Positions 1-10,412 of a DNA stretch of 64,000 nt are shown here, one piece after another. Positions within the stretch are counted from its first letter, which is position 1; each line of letters begins with the position of its first letter. The position numbers and the translations under genes were made by a program. The stretch covers positions 407,501-471,500 of the forward strand of contig JAPDOI010000010.1 of NCBI GenBank assembly GCA_029168955.1. Direction: 5' to 3'. The notes beneath the pieces are model-generated. The model was not told the DNA's origin, did no database searches, and saw only the letters and a program-made list of their open reading frames with translations. The stretch comes from Aplectana chamaeleonis. Lineage: Eukaryota > Nematoda > Chromadorea > Rhabditida > Cosmocercidae.

Positions 1-1589
1 GAAAAGCAGAAATTGAAAAAAAAACTGAAAATTAGAGCGAGGGGAACGTGAGAATTTGGGACCGAAAATAAAAAATTGAGGGATGCTTTTGATAGGAGTT
101 ATGTAACTGGAAACTTCCCCAGGCATTTGTCGAACGGATTTTTATATACATAGAAATACGTTGAAATTTTTGAAATCTCTGGAAAAATAACAAAAGCGCG
201 TAGCTTTTTTGAGGTACGGGGCGATGGTCTGCCTGAACCTGGCTGGTTCCGATATCGCGGGTTACACAAATTTAGCGCAGATTACGCGCAAAGCCGGAAA
301 TGTGTCTGTATGGACAGATTACGATGTCAAAACTTTTTTATTACGAAGTAGGAACACCTGAGAGTGAGAAACGCCTTGATAACCACACTTATTCGAATGA
401 CCGACTTTTTCTGATAAGTCGAACATCGCTCTTTTTCGAATGATCGACTTTTAATCAATCCGGAATTTCAATGTTTCGAATGATCGATTGAAGCGATTCG
501 ATTGGAGTCATTTTTTCACTCGTATAATGATCCAATCATAAGATTCGGAATAAGTATACTACCTATTAACTAAAATGTTCCAGCAGTTAATAGACTGGAA
601 TGAATTCCTTTCTAAAGGGAAAACGTGAGTCGAAAAGAAATTGAAAAAAACGCTGGATCTGCATCGGTTTGAAGAAATGGTGCAAAACAGAAATGGAAGT
701 GGTCTATTAGCTCTTCGCGACCTTTGTCGCCAGCCAGCCAGCTGTCAGACGCGCGTCAACAAATCGTGATCATCCAGTCATGATCCAGGGTTCAACGCAA
801 GGTCCAAGTCAACAGCTCAATGTGAGCCGTATTGAAATTGAAATTGTCACTGTCCAAGTCGAATAGGATGCCTTCAAGGGCAAAGTGGTTAATTTTTATT
901 TATACCACTCAAAGGAATACATGCTTGAAAGAGTTGTTGTGATTCGCGATATTACTAGGGTCGTATGCCTCCCTCGAGAACGCTCATCGTCAAAAAATAG
1001 TCAAAACTACTATATTTGAGCCACACCAGAGGAAAAAATTTGCAGTCTCCGCCCATTCCCCTTGCAGTCTCCACTCCTAATACAATCAACTATGTTTTGA
1101 TAGTTCACGAAGCCAAGGCTTGACCAGCGTGTTGACTTGCATTGCATGCCAGTTAGAGTAGCATGTCAAAGCTCCATCAATTATGTATAAAAACTAGAGA
1201 CTGCCATTTTGTGAAAAAGCTAACCTCATGCATCATTTGTAATCTAACTTTGTCTACCTTGCGGAGCTACGCATACATGATGCTAATGTAGGTTACGTTA
1301 GAAAAACAGTAGTGGGAGTGTTTCAGATTTACTGACGTCTCCCAAAGTTGTTATTTGGATCTCGGATTACAAATTCGGTCTTCGTTAATCAAATTCTGAG
1401 GGGTGAAAAAAAGGTTTCCGGAGGTATAACATTATTCAGCTACTTTAGCCAGCAGCATGTCTTCAGTTTCTCATCCTTAGGGGTGCAGTCGGCCCGGGTC
1501 GCACTATTACTTAGTGTTCTTAGGTCAATTGTCTACTCTGTCGCTGTCATGAGCGACCCTCATGATACCTAGCACGAATCGCGGCGATA
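1..1589. other. Unassigned stretch
   Basis: I recognise no gene here. Around 405-545 the word TTCGAATGA and variants recur several times, and similar TTCGAAT-rich sequence occurs near 56.03-56.24 kb, so this is probably an old dispersed repeat. A 74-codon open frame at 1348-1572 has no recognisable domain and I do not call it a gene. Confidence 0.5.
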
Positions 1590-1923
1590 CCACTATAAGA
1601 GCAATGGCGTTGTGGCATCGGCTGTCTTAGGAACAGTTGTCGCGCTTCCGTCGCAGAAACGCGTCGCGGCGGGCTGACATACTGCAAATATGTCGGAGAC
1701 TGTTGCGCAGCTCACTGCGACAGCGATAGATGTAAAGGACGAAAGTTCCGCGATAGGCGCTCGCACTGGCTGTGCACAGCGATACGACCGTGTGTCGCAG
1801 AAGTATACCATTGGCCTAAGCGTTGGCGTGAGCTCAGTGCACGTGTGTTTGAGCATATGCGTAGCGAATTTGCACCAACACAGAACAAGGATAGCAAAGT
1901 ATCGCTATGATCCGTTTGTATGT

Positions 1924-2060
1924 CAAATACAATACCGCTCGTAGTATTTGGTCAGAAGAGGCGCGGGAGCGCCTTTCGGCGTCTTCAGCATTCTTTTTCG
2001 ATAACTCCCTCCAATTTTTTGGATCTGAAAAATTATTGGGGATCCTGACAAGGAGGGCTG
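1924..2060 (+). repeat. Family H repeat, partial copy (ATACAATACCGCT end)
   Basis: The segment begins with ATACAATACCGCTCGTAG followed by TTTGGTCAGAAG. The same beginning is seen at 20.80 kb, where it is paired with an inverted copy near 21.25 kb, and a more diverged version starts near 45.18 kb. I read this as one end of a DNA-transposon-derived repeat. No other end is visible nearby, so the copy is partial. The GC-rich stretch just upstream (about 1590-1920) is open on both strands for 60-87 codons but shows no domain. Confidence 0.4.
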
Positions 2061-3049
2061 TCCAACTGTATAATCTTTGAAACGCTCAGTATGTAGACTT
2101 CTTTAGTCCTTCTTCCTCGCAGGGTCCGCATAGTTGGTGGTTGTGCATTGAGGCCACTTTTCTCGATTTTATCCTGATCGATGTATACCAGCAGCCTTCA
2201 GATCCTTGGGCAACGTGTCCAGCCGCCGCTGCTTCGATCCTCTCTCTGTGATACATCGCACTTTGCGTTGTAGCCTGAACCCAACTGTGAACCATAATGT
2301 GAAGTGATGGAATATGAATCTGTTTTCAACGAAATTACTGAGATTCCTCAAGATCAAAAAAGAATGACGTCTACTATAAAAGAAACTTCCAGTCAGGCAG
2401 AAGGTTTACGAATTATTTATTTCTTCTTGTGAATGGCTTATGATTTAAACTGCAGTGCCGATTCAGCCTTATCACCATGGATTTCAACAGTGTTTACGTT
2501 GATGTTTTCGGTCATCATGATTCTCGCCGTGGCAGCTGTAACAATGCTGGAGCCGAAGCTGTTGGCAGGAACACAGTCACGCAATAGGGACTGAGCGAAA
2601 CCTCAAAACGAAATCACCTATGAGTAAGATGTGAAAAGGCCTATACCAAGCACCGTTAAAATGTTGAAAAAGCAATGTTCCTCTTCTAGAAAGAAAAAGC
2701 AAGAAGCAAGTGCAACCGCGCTGAAGCAAGTACAACCGCGGCTACGAATAATGAGGAGGCAGCTTCCAGAAGGGCGCGCAATTTAAATTTGAGTTCCTCC
2801 GTGAATCGAAGTGCTAGGCATCAGACTGCACAAAACACACGCCATCGTACGGCTGCAGTCAGTCCGATACGTTTGTACCGCGAGATTCCGCCCAGTTCGC
2901 AAAATTGTTCGCGGTCAGTCGTAATTGATTTATTGTCGCGGTTCCAGCGCGCAGTCAGTAAATATACTCCACTTTTTGCTCGCGATAAGTCCGCAATTTG
3001 GTCTGAGCACATACACATGAGACACATGGACATTAGATAAGCTCGCAAC
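2061..3049. other. Unassigned stretch
   Basis: No recognisable gene or repeat structure. Open frames of 60-83 codons occur on both strands and overlap each other, which is what chance would give. Confidence 0.45.
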
Positions 3050-3270
3050 ATCCCACATCATGAATATGAAATAAAACCGTATATCTGCACTTCTAAGCAT
3101 CAAAGAACAACTGCGGATCGGAATTTAAAGTGACAAAATCCGAAGCAAATACGCATGAGTCTTAATGAACAGAAACCAGCACACAAAATTCCACATCGTG
3201 GTTATGACATAAAGCCGTTCATCTGCACTTATGAGCATCAAAACCCAAGCAAGTACACATGAGTGAATAG
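3050..3270 (+). repeat. Diverged tandem duplication, about 137-bp spacing
   Basis: A block containing CATCATGAATATGAAATAAA and TATCTGCACTTCTAAGCATC at 3054-3105 is repeated as CATCGTGGTTATGACATAAA and CATCTGCACTTATGAGCATC at 3191-3242. Both blocks are followed by a diverged AAGCAA(A/G)TACxCATGAGT segment. Two copies only; no coding function seen. Confidence 0.6.
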
Positions 3271-3610
3271 AAAGACGCTAAAGAACCACCATTAACCAGC
3301 TATTTACGAGCGCTGATTGATTGATCCACACTTGGACGAGAACCAATAAGGAATTGTTCACTATTACCAGAGTGGCAGTAATCGCTTCATGACTCTCACG
3401 CGGGCCACCAACTTCACAAAAAGAAGGCTCTGAAATCCGAAATTTTAATCGATTCTTTTCGAATACCTACTTATTTAGTGCTAAGCCACACTGTAAAACA
3501 CCTGGTGTTTCTAATCCCACACTCGCTTGATAGGGAAATCCGTCAACGAATTTACCTACCGTATACCACTGTCTGCTTAAATATTCACGGTACCTAACAT
3601 GACTTCATTA

Positions 3611-3990
3611 ACAAAGGAACCACTATAAGTCATAGTAAGCATTCCAGAAGAAATGTACTTTTCTAGAACCATATTCGGACGAAAAGTCCGAATATGCCCA
3701 TCGCCGCTGCCTAGACCCACTCTGAAAGAAGTTATAGGCGTTTTTTCTCTGATTTCGGTAGTAATTGTACCCTCCGTTGCATTATTTTCATTAAAATTCG
3801 GAAACGGACTTCATAATCGTGTACAGCGCCCAAAACTACCCCCCTAGGCAAAGTTTGGGTGGAAGAACATTTTCCAAACTTTGCGCAGACTGACTGCGTT
3901 TTGGATATTTGGTTGAGCGTTCACTTATACCGACCGATTAGAGGGCTCTCGGAGCGTTTAAGAAAAATATTCCAGATTTGACTCGAATTC
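3611..3990 (+). repeat. Harbinger-like repeat, left-end fragment
   Basis: Starts with AACAAAGGAACCACTATAAG and continues with GTACTTTTCTAGAACC and CGGACGAAAAGTCCGAATAT, the same order seen at the left end of the full copy at 49.52 kb. It loses similarity before the second end, so it is truncated. The 64-codon frame inside it (3653-3847) is part of the repeat, not a gene. Confidence 0.6.
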
Positions 3991-4625
3991 GTTTCCGTAT
4001 ATGCGTTTAACGTTCTGAACAGTTCCATGGTTAGTGTTGGAAAGAGGCAGAGCTTGGTAGATTGTCCACGAGAGTCGCAAAGGCATTCTCATTTGAGTTG
4101 CTCGTCATGTAGCAGTCAGTACTGACAGCCGAGTCGTATTTAGGAATTTTTTGATTGAGTTTTTCTTGACTCTTTGGTGATTTTTGAGCGCTGGTGAGTT
4201 TCTCCTAATTATACTACTTTTTTGGAGATTAACAGCTCACAGAAGCATCAGGATATGGAACTCTCAACAAGTCGTTTCGTTCAGCGAAAATCACAGAAAA
4301 TTCTTGAAGTCTAGACCGAGTCAAAAAAATTCCAACCAACAACCTTAGATCACGAGTGTTCAATTGGTTATAGAAGCCATATAAAAAAGAAGCGGCTCTG
4401 ACAGAGCCGTTTTTTCACTCCCTAACCTTCTGGCAGATGGGATCTAGAAATTGTGAGAAAGCAAAATTCCAGATTAAACCAAAGGTAGTTCATTTTTCGC
4501 AATAGGACCAAAAAAAGCTAGGTCGGTCAAAAATTGCAGGTCAAAAATCAAAATTCTTGTGCGCACTACCATAAAGAGGTGCCAAAGGGGTCAAAAATCA
4601 ACCACTTGGGAAGGGAGTCGTAACT
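3991..4625. other. Unassigned stretch
   Basis: No recognisable gene. A short hairpin followed by T residues lies at about 4390-4415, but in a eukaryotic context I give it no function. Confidence 0.45.
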
Positions 4626-4925
4626 ACTGTGGCGGCATTCATGAAACTACGGGAACCTTATGGGAGGGTCGAAAATCCGCCCGCCGCATACATAGGCTGG
4701 TTCTAAAATCTTCCCTGGAGGCTTTCGCAGTTTCATGAATTAGGCCACAGATGTATGGCGCTGGCGGACTCTCTACCCTCCCGGCAGGCTCCCGCAGCTC
4801 CATGGCCGTTTTTATGAAAACACGGGAACCTCCCGGGAGGGTCCAAAGTCCGCCCGCCGCATACATCGGCTGGTTCTCATGATCTTCCCGGGAGGCTCCA
4901 GCAGTTTCATGAATTCGGACGTTTA
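4626..4925. repeat. GC-rich duplicated fold-back block
   Basis: The block near 4630-4735 (from CATTCATGAAACTACGGGAA to GCAGTTTCATGAATT) is repeated near 4806-4915 with about 85% identity by eye. In between is a short partly inverted segment with CTCCCGGCAGGCTCCCGCAG. Each copy starts with a TTCATGAAA-like word and ends with TTTCATGAATT, so each is itself a weak inverted repeat. Probably a MITE-type repeat. Confidence 0.55.
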
Positions 4926-5253
4926 ATTCTTCCTGGAAAACATGCTAATGCTGTTCATTACGTCAAATCTCGTCCGACAGTGCTGTTTTATAAGCTCTGA
5001 AATTTAGGGTTAGACTCACGTTGGAAACCTAATTTTGTGCACAATCTACACTTCTTAGGACCCCTGACTCTCCTAATTCTGCAAGATGAGGGAAGCCCTG
5101 GGCTGGTGTAAAGCTTATTGAGTGTGAAAATGACGGCACGGACGAGCTCCGAAGCAAATGGGGCGGTTTTGGCCTTCGCTAAAAGCTTCAGCAGTATCAA
5201 TCAAAATGAACAGGCTATCGTCGCCTGATTATTTATTTCTGAGCGGGAAAATA

Positions 5254-5503
5254 CAGTTCACCTCCGCACTGCCGTTCAGTCCGCAAAGTGCACGCTGATT
5301 GCGAAATCGTGCTGCGGCGCGGTTGCGAGTATCCTCGGACAGGGATGTATGATCACCCGGGCGGTGGGATCACTCGGGCACCAAAGGCAAAACCGCCCGG
5401 GTGATCCCATATCCCTGTGTGAGGATACTCGCAACCGCGCCGCAGCACGATTTCGCAATCAGCGTGCACTTTGCGGACTGAACGGGAGTGCTCAGGTGAA
5501 CTG
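5254..5503. mobile_element. Hairpin MITE, TA-flanked (Tc1/mariner type)
   Basis: A 250-bp near-perfect palindrome. The left arm begins CAGTTCACCTCCGCACTGCC, and the right arm ends with its complement, ACTG. The arms (about 80 bp or more each) pair almost completely, and a second inner pair (GATCACCCGGGCGGT / ACCGCCCGGGTGATC) extends the hairpin. It is flanked by TA on both sides (5252-5253 and 5504-5505), the target duplication expected of Tc1/mariner elements. It has no coding capacity; open frames through it are artefacts of the palindrome. Confidence 0.8.
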
Positions 5504-5702
5504 TACCCGCTCTTTTTTGAAAGCAATTTACAAGGGAGCTACACAAAGCGCAGGTCGCATCTACGGAAACAATTTGTATTCCGAGCGAGTGGTTCCGAAA
5601 AGTTATAGGCTCAACTGGTAGTTTTTTTTTGTGCTTTTCGCACCTTCCAAAAAGCTCAGTGAACCTTCGGAGATCTAAAAACGGACCTCATATTCGTGTT
5701 AA

Positions 5703-6132
5703 AGGCAGTGTTCACGATGAATATCGCACTGGAGTTTCACCTAAAAAATGGGATGGCTTGGTCGTGAGGTAACCAATAGTGAAGAAACAGGGAAGAAAAA
5801 CGTCCAGAATAAGTCAAAACAGCGGTTTCTAAATTCAGGGCGTGGACGAGAACCATGGGCCCTGCTGATTTCGGCAAGTGCGCGCTAATCGCGAAATTTG
5901 CGAGAATCGATAATGCTAACTGCGGCAGAGTTGCTTGGCACTTTGCCATCGTAACGTGTGCGGCGCCACAAGCTTGTCCGATTGGGTGGCGGACCGGGAG
6001 AGCTTTCAAAGCCGTTTGTACATATTTCTGGCTAGTTTTCGTTGCATTCTTCGACCCTATCCTCTACAACACCTGCCAACTTAGTGTTTCACACCGAGAC
6101 CTCGAGAACGAGATTTATCGTGATCACTGACT
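5703..6132 (-). mobile_element. TTAA-flanked MITE, subfamily A
   Basis: The left end is TTAA then AGGCAGTGTTCACGATGAAT. The right end reads, on the minus strand, AGTCAGTGATCACGATAAAT and abuts TTAG, a mutated TTAA. Read from the right, the interior (TCTCGTTCTCGAGGTCTCGG, then GTTGGCAGGTGTTGTAGAGG) matches the copy at 12443-12889, so the two are the same family in opposite orientation. TTAA targets are typical of piggyBac-type transposition; I infer that class from the target only. Open frames of 90 codons on both strands are non-coding. Confidence 0.75.
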
Positions 6133-6139
6133 TTAGGCG

Positions 6140-6890
6140 CCCAAAACAACCACCCTGAGCGAAGTGTGGGTAGATGGACCCTTTCCTAACTTTGCGCAGC
6201 CTGACAGCGTTTTGAACATTACGGATTTTTGGTTGAGCGCTCACTCATATCAACTAGCGGATTCTAAATGCGCCTAAGAAAAATGTTCCATATTCGACTC
6301 AAAATCCTCCAGCGAAGGTTATTCGGGGCGCTGATAACGAATCTGAGGGTCAGTTGTCGATTTTTGAGAGTTTTCGATCAAAACCTTTCAAAGCATTCCA
6401 ATTTTTCAAAAGGAAACGCGACTCTCGAGATTTTTGGAATATTACGATAGATAGGGCTCCAAATGTTTCTCCAAAAGTTATTTGGAGTGCTTAACACGAA
6501 TCTTAGGTCCGTTGCACGATTTTTGACATATTGTGGTAGATTACTGTGGGTATACGGTAGTTTGGTCAAAGCCTCAGATTTGGCTCAAAAATTGTAAGCG
6601 GAAGTTATTGGGGGTAAACACGAATTTGATGTCTCCGTCTGCCGATTTTTAAAATAACAAGGTAGGTTTTACCCCCTAAATGACATGGTACCTACCATAT
6701 CCTACAGTTAACCTCATAATTTAGACAAATGGACTCCAGATTCGTGTTCCTCACCCTAGATTACCCCTACATACAAGTTTTGAGCAAAATCCGATTGAAT
6801 ATTTTGAAACTCCAAAAAAAGCCAGATTTTCGGTTGAGAGTTCACTCATATCAACTACTCAGAAAAATGATAACAAATTATTCGTCATAT
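6140..6890 (+). repeat. Harbinger-like repeat, internal fragment
   Basis: Contains the family's internal words in order: CCAAAACAACCACCCTGAGC, the module TATTCGGGGCGCTGATAACG, ACGGTAG-type words and the reverse-orientation module AGATTCGTGTTCCTCACCCT. Both ends are missing. No gene. Confidence 0.55.
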
Positions 6891-6894
6891 AAAG

Positions 6895-7180
6895 GGCCGA
6901 AAACAAGTTACTTGTAACATACCTGAGCATATGTAAGTTACTTGCGACTTATCTCAGGTCATTTAAGTTACATGTAACATATCGGCGGGATACTGCGTGT
7001 GGTGCGCCTCCGATATGTTACATGTAACCTAAATGACTTGAGATAAGTCGCAAGTAACTTACATCGGCTTAGATATGTTACAAGTAACTTGTTTTCGATT
7101 TGTGAGAGGATCCTGCGTGCAGTGCGCCCCCGATATGTCACATGTAACCTAAATGGCCTAATATAAGTCACAAGTGACCT
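6895..7180. repeat. Long imperfect palindrome rich in AGTTACATGTAAC
   Basis: A left arm (about 6903-6986: ACAAGTTACTTGTAACATAC ... TTACATGTAACATAT) is matched by an inverted right arm (about 7013-7092, ending ATATGTTACAAGTAACTTGT). A further partial copy follows to 7180. The short palindrome TTACATGTAA and variants recur many times. The block lies directly upstream of the SL1-like candidate at 7258, and a related TTACATGTAA-rich block lies downstream (7405-7560). Confidence 0.7.
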
Positions 7181-7257
7181 AAATTGGCCAAGAAGATATT
7201 TCCAAGGTTATTGTACGACGCACTTCAGGGGTCAGGCTCACGACTGGCGTTGCTGTT

Positions 7258-7370
7258 GATTCAATTACCCAAGTTTGGGGTACTTGACGCCACACCAGCA
7301 GGGAAGGCCCAGCACAGCATTTTTTTTGTCTGGTGTGTGGTCTGGGACACGCCCTCTGCGTCGCGTGTTT
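7258..7370 (+). ncRNA. Candidate SL1-like spliced leader RNA (possible pseudogene)
   Basis: Positions 7258-7279 match the conserved 22-nt nematode SL1 leader at 19 of 22 positions, including an exact AATTACCCAAGTTTG, and are followed at once by a GT splice-donor-like GTACTT. Known SL RNAs fold the leader with the sequence after the donor; here TCAA-T-TACCC pairs with GGGTA-C-TTGA across the loop AAGTTTG. A U-rich Sm-like site (A plus eight T, then G) lies at 7319-7328, and a terminal stem (ACACGC / GCGTGT, 7347-7368) follows, giving an RNA of about 110 nt, the usual size. The change at leader position 5 (T to C) is matched by a G on the other side of the stem. No promoter element was identified, and the site lies between palindromic repeats, so it could be a dead copy. 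The identity to SL1 is from memory of the conserved leader; function is inference. Confidence 0.5.
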
Positions 7371-7404
7371 TCTGCGTCACATGATGGCCACCCATAGTGA
7401 AAAT

Positions 7405-7562
7405 TCAAATGTAACTTACATGTAACTTAAGTGTAACTTACATGTAATATAAATTTAAATTACATGCAATATAAATATATGTTACATGTAATATAAATGT
7501 AAGTTACTTGAGACATTCAAGTAAGTTACATTTATATTACAAGTAACCTGTTTTGATTTTTC
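7405..7562. repeat. TTACATGTAA-rich A/T block
   Basis: Multiple copies of TTACATGTAA and TAAATGTAAGTTAC in both orientations, partly forming a hairpin (ATAAATGTAAGTTACTTGAG against TCAAGTAAGTTACATTTAT). It is related to the palindrome at 6895-7180. Confidence 0.65.
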
Positions 7563-7752
7563 TGAGTAACGGGTTCTAAAAGCGCCTTGAACAAGTGTTC
7601 CAGATTTCACATCAAATCCTACAAGAGAGAGGTTATTCGGGGCGCTGATCACGGTTTATTCGTCAATTTTTCAAAGTTTTCGACCTAAATCCTTCTAAGC
7701 ATCTCACCAGGGTGAACACGAACTTGATGTCCGCTTGCCGATTTTCGGAGTG
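7563..7752 (+). repeat. Harbinger-like repeat, internal fragment
   Basis: Carries the family words GTTATTCGGGGCGCTGATCAC, split at this point, and GGTGAACACGAACTTGATGTC-type sequence. It is interrupted at 7753 by a TTAA MITE; similarity resumes after it with GGGCTTTGCCTTCTAAATGAC at 8204, so the MITE inserted into this copy. Confidence 0.5.
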
Positions 7753-7756
7753 TTAA

Positions 7757-8190
7757 AGGCAGCGTCCACGAAAAATTTTGTCCGATTTTTGCCGGAAATC
7801 AAAAGTTCAGGGTCTTATTGGAGCACTGGTGTTGAAAGAACGAACGAAAACGAGCCCGAAAGTGCTCAATACGGCTCCGAAGTCCGCTCGCGCTAGCCCT
7901 TCCACTCGCGGTCGAGTTTTCCGAGGAACAGTTTGGTCCGCTTCCACATTAGCATTGGAGCGCGAGCGCGGCTGAGTTTTAGTATTGGGGCGCATTTGCG
8001 CACGTTGTGACTTCAGGCCCATGCCCGCGCAACTCATCTATCGTTGAAATGTGGCTCTCAAGAAGAAGAGCTGATTTTGTATGTTTCGCAGCGTTTTTCA
8101 TGATTCTTTCTTCACTGATGAAACAGTCAGACTCTGAACCTTTGTTTTCTGGTGGAAACTCGAAAACGATTTTTATCGTGGACATTGCCT
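7757..8190 (+). mobile_element. TTAA-flanked MITE, subfamily B
   Basis: A 434-bp element flanked by perfect TTAA on both sides (7753-7756 and 8191-8194). The left end is AGGCAGCGTCCACGA and the right end, read inward, is AGGCAATGTCCACGATAAAA. The flanking sequence is Harbinger-like repeat on both sides. Both strands contain 65-76 codon frames with no domain; I treat these as non-coding. Confidence 0.8.
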
Positions 8191-8194
8191 TTAA

Positions 8195-8420
8195 CATTAG
8201 GGTGGGCTTTGCCTTCTAAATGACATGGTACCTACCGTAACCTACGATAAACCTCCAAATTTCAACAAACGAACTCCAGGATCGTTTTCAGCACCCTAGA
8301 TTACCCCTACGTACAAGTTTTGAGCGGAATCTGAATGTCCTTTCGAAACACCCCAAAAAATGTCTGATGACACCCTTACCTTTTCTCGAAGCTTCAAAAA
8401 CGATTACAACCTTCTGGAAC
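8195..8420 (+). repeat. Harbinger-like repeat, 3' internal fragment
   Basis: Contains AAATGACATGGTACCTACCG, ACCTACGATAAACCTC and the reverse-orientation module ATCGTTTTCAGCACCCTAGA, in the order seen near the right end of the full copy at 49.5-50.9 kb. It is the continuation of the fragment split by the TTAA MITE. The following 8430-8580 segment resembles, in inverted form, part of the MITE at 11.82-12.24 kb. Confidence 0.5.
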
Positions 8421-8769
8421 CACCCTCTCGGGTCGGGATGCTGCGCAGTTTTACTATAGGTGCCACAGAGATGCTGTTAATACAATTTGTTTTTGCAGAT
8501 GCGACATACGCTTTTTATACCTTCCTTGTTAATTTTTTAATTAAGTATTGCATGAAAAGCGTCATACAGTAGTGAGAGGGAAGCTCCTATCGTTTTCGTG
8601 TGGTCCCAAAAGGTTCGCTCAGCCAGAAGTCAAAGCAGAAAGGGCCAAAACACGCAATCGTCCGCATGCAGGGGCGGCATTAAGAATCGAGGTAGCGCGG
8701 GCAAAAACTAGCGCAAACGCGCTATGTGGACGGCATAGCGCAATCTGAAATCAAAAACTATGCAGGCGC

Positions 8770-8914
8770 GCGCTTGTCTTAACCCGAACGCGCTTGGCAT
8801 AGCCTAAACGCGCTTGGCATAGCCCAAACGCGCTTGGCATAGCCTAAACGCGCCTTGCATAGCCCAAACGCGCTCGTCATAGCCTAAACGCGCTTGGCAT
8901 GGCACAAACGCGCT
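8770..8914 (+). repeat. 20-bp minisatellite, about 7 units
   Basis: Direct repeats of GCGCTTGGCATAGCCTAAAC with changes at a few positions (CC/CT, GGC/CGT). It lies just inside the left end of the element at 8669-11286. Neither transcription nor coding is suggested; every unit carries the GCGC word that is also frequent in the flanking subterminal sequence. Confidence 0.85.
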
Positions 8915-9085
8915 ATCATGGAGATCTTAGCGCTGTTTGATACCAAGTACTTGCAAGGCGCGCTACGGGAAGTGCGACAGACCCTCTGAAACCGCGCTAC
9001 CGCTAGCGCTCTACGCGAAGCGCGCTACCAGTGGCGCGCGAACGACTCCACGTCGTTTTCCATTCTAAACATCCTGTCCAATCTT

Positions 9086-9454
9086 TCAAACGCCTAAGAC
9101 CCTGTCGTTTTTGTGAGCAGAAAGCAATATTCTTCTCTTATGTTCCCTATTCAGGTTTTTCTTTGAATTATTCCGCTTGAATGGCTCGTTTTGAACAGCG
9201 ATCAAATAACTTGTGAATCCGAAGTGTGAGAATATTAATGAAACGACGGTGGCATTTGAATGAGCCTCACTAGGTCCTGCTCCAGATATCCTGCTAGTAA
9301 AAAGACAGTGTTTTGACAGTTGCAGGTGTGCAGCAGTACATAAACAATCCAAGCTCAAAACGCTTATGCTTCGGAGGATTCTAGAAACGAGCTTTTTCTT
9401 AGCTTTTGGAAAAATCCGTAACCAAAAAACAACTTTCGGGGTGTTCCAAAACAA
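9086..9454 (-). other. Open frame of 122 codons, probably non-coding
   Basis: The frame opens at 9454 on the minus strand and encodes a basic protein without recognisable motifs. It lies inside the composite element and overlaps diverged Harbinger-like sequence. I see no splice or promoter support and do not call it a gene. Confidence 0.3.
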
Positions 9455-9516
9455 TACTTTTCGGATTTGGCTTTCTAGAGATTGTTTCGGGTGCTGGTAC
9501 GGGGCTTTTCTCTGAC

Positions 9517-10412
9517 AAGAGACTACTTTTAGTCAGCCTGTCTTCAAGATTAAATATACGTTTCTTACCGTTTTCAGCGTAGAATACAATCTGTCTTCAC
9601 AGCTGCCTGAAGCCTCTCTGAAAAATGTTATAAGCGTTTTTCGCCAGATTTCCGTACCTATTGTCCCTTCCGAAACAAGCATTAGTTTTTTCAGAATCTG
9701 GAACGGTCCTCATAATTGTCTAAAACTACCCCCTGAGCAAATTTTGTGTGAAAGCACATTTTCCAAACTTCGCACAGACTGATACCTTTTTGGACTTGTA
9801 CGGAATTGCGGTTGGGCGTTTATCTCTACCAACTCGAAGGCTCTTGAAGCGTTTTTAAGAATTTCCAGATTTGACTTGAAATCTTACGAGGTGGGTTATT
9901 TGGGCCGCTGATCACCAATCCGAGATTCGTTTATCGAACTTTGACAGATTACGATAGATTACGGTGGATATACGGTAGTTCAGTCATAGTCTCAGATTTT
10001 ACTCAAAATTTCTGAGCGGGGGTTGTTTGGGGTGATGAATTCGAATTCAATGACCATTTGTTGACTTTCGAATAATTGAGGTAGGTTTTTACCCTAAATG
10101 GCATGATACCTACCGTAACCTACAGTAAACCTCAGAATCGCGACAAACGGACTCGAGATTCGTGTTCAACACCTAAGATTACTTCTGCATACAAGTTCTG
10201 AGCCGAATCCGAGTTTTTTTTTTCAAAATACCCTTAACTTTTCATGGGGTGTGAGGCCCCTACCTTGCCGCCGGACCTTGAAAAACGCATATAACTTTTT
10301 TAGAGTGTTTTTAGGCAGCTGCGAGGGTCATAATTGGACTCTACGGCAAGAACTGTTCTAGAGAAGCACATTTTATACGGAATGGCCAGGCTGACTAAAA
10401 GTAGTTCGATGT
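9517..10412 (+). mobile_element. Harbinger-like element, diverged copy
   Basis: The left end (GACAAGAGACTACTTTTAGTCAGCCTG) and the right end near 10385-10412 (CAGGCTGACTAAAAGTAGTTC) are complementary; both strings are given in part only. The interior has the family modules TTATTTGGGCCGCTGATCAC, TTACGATAGATTACGGTGGA and CATGATACCTACCGTAACCT. More family sequence follows to about 10.8 kb. No transposase coding sequence. Confidence 0.6.

Noticed and set aside
4388..4416. Hairpin GGCTCTGACAGAGCC followed by six T, like a bacterial terminator
   Set aside because: The window is eukaryotic and no gene ends here; a short hairpin of this kind is expected by chance.
7258..7290. Processed, SL1-trans-spliced cDNA inserted in the genome
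   Set aside because: The leader is followed by a donor-like GTACTT shared by both copies, as in an SL RNA gene, rather than by diverse exon sequence.
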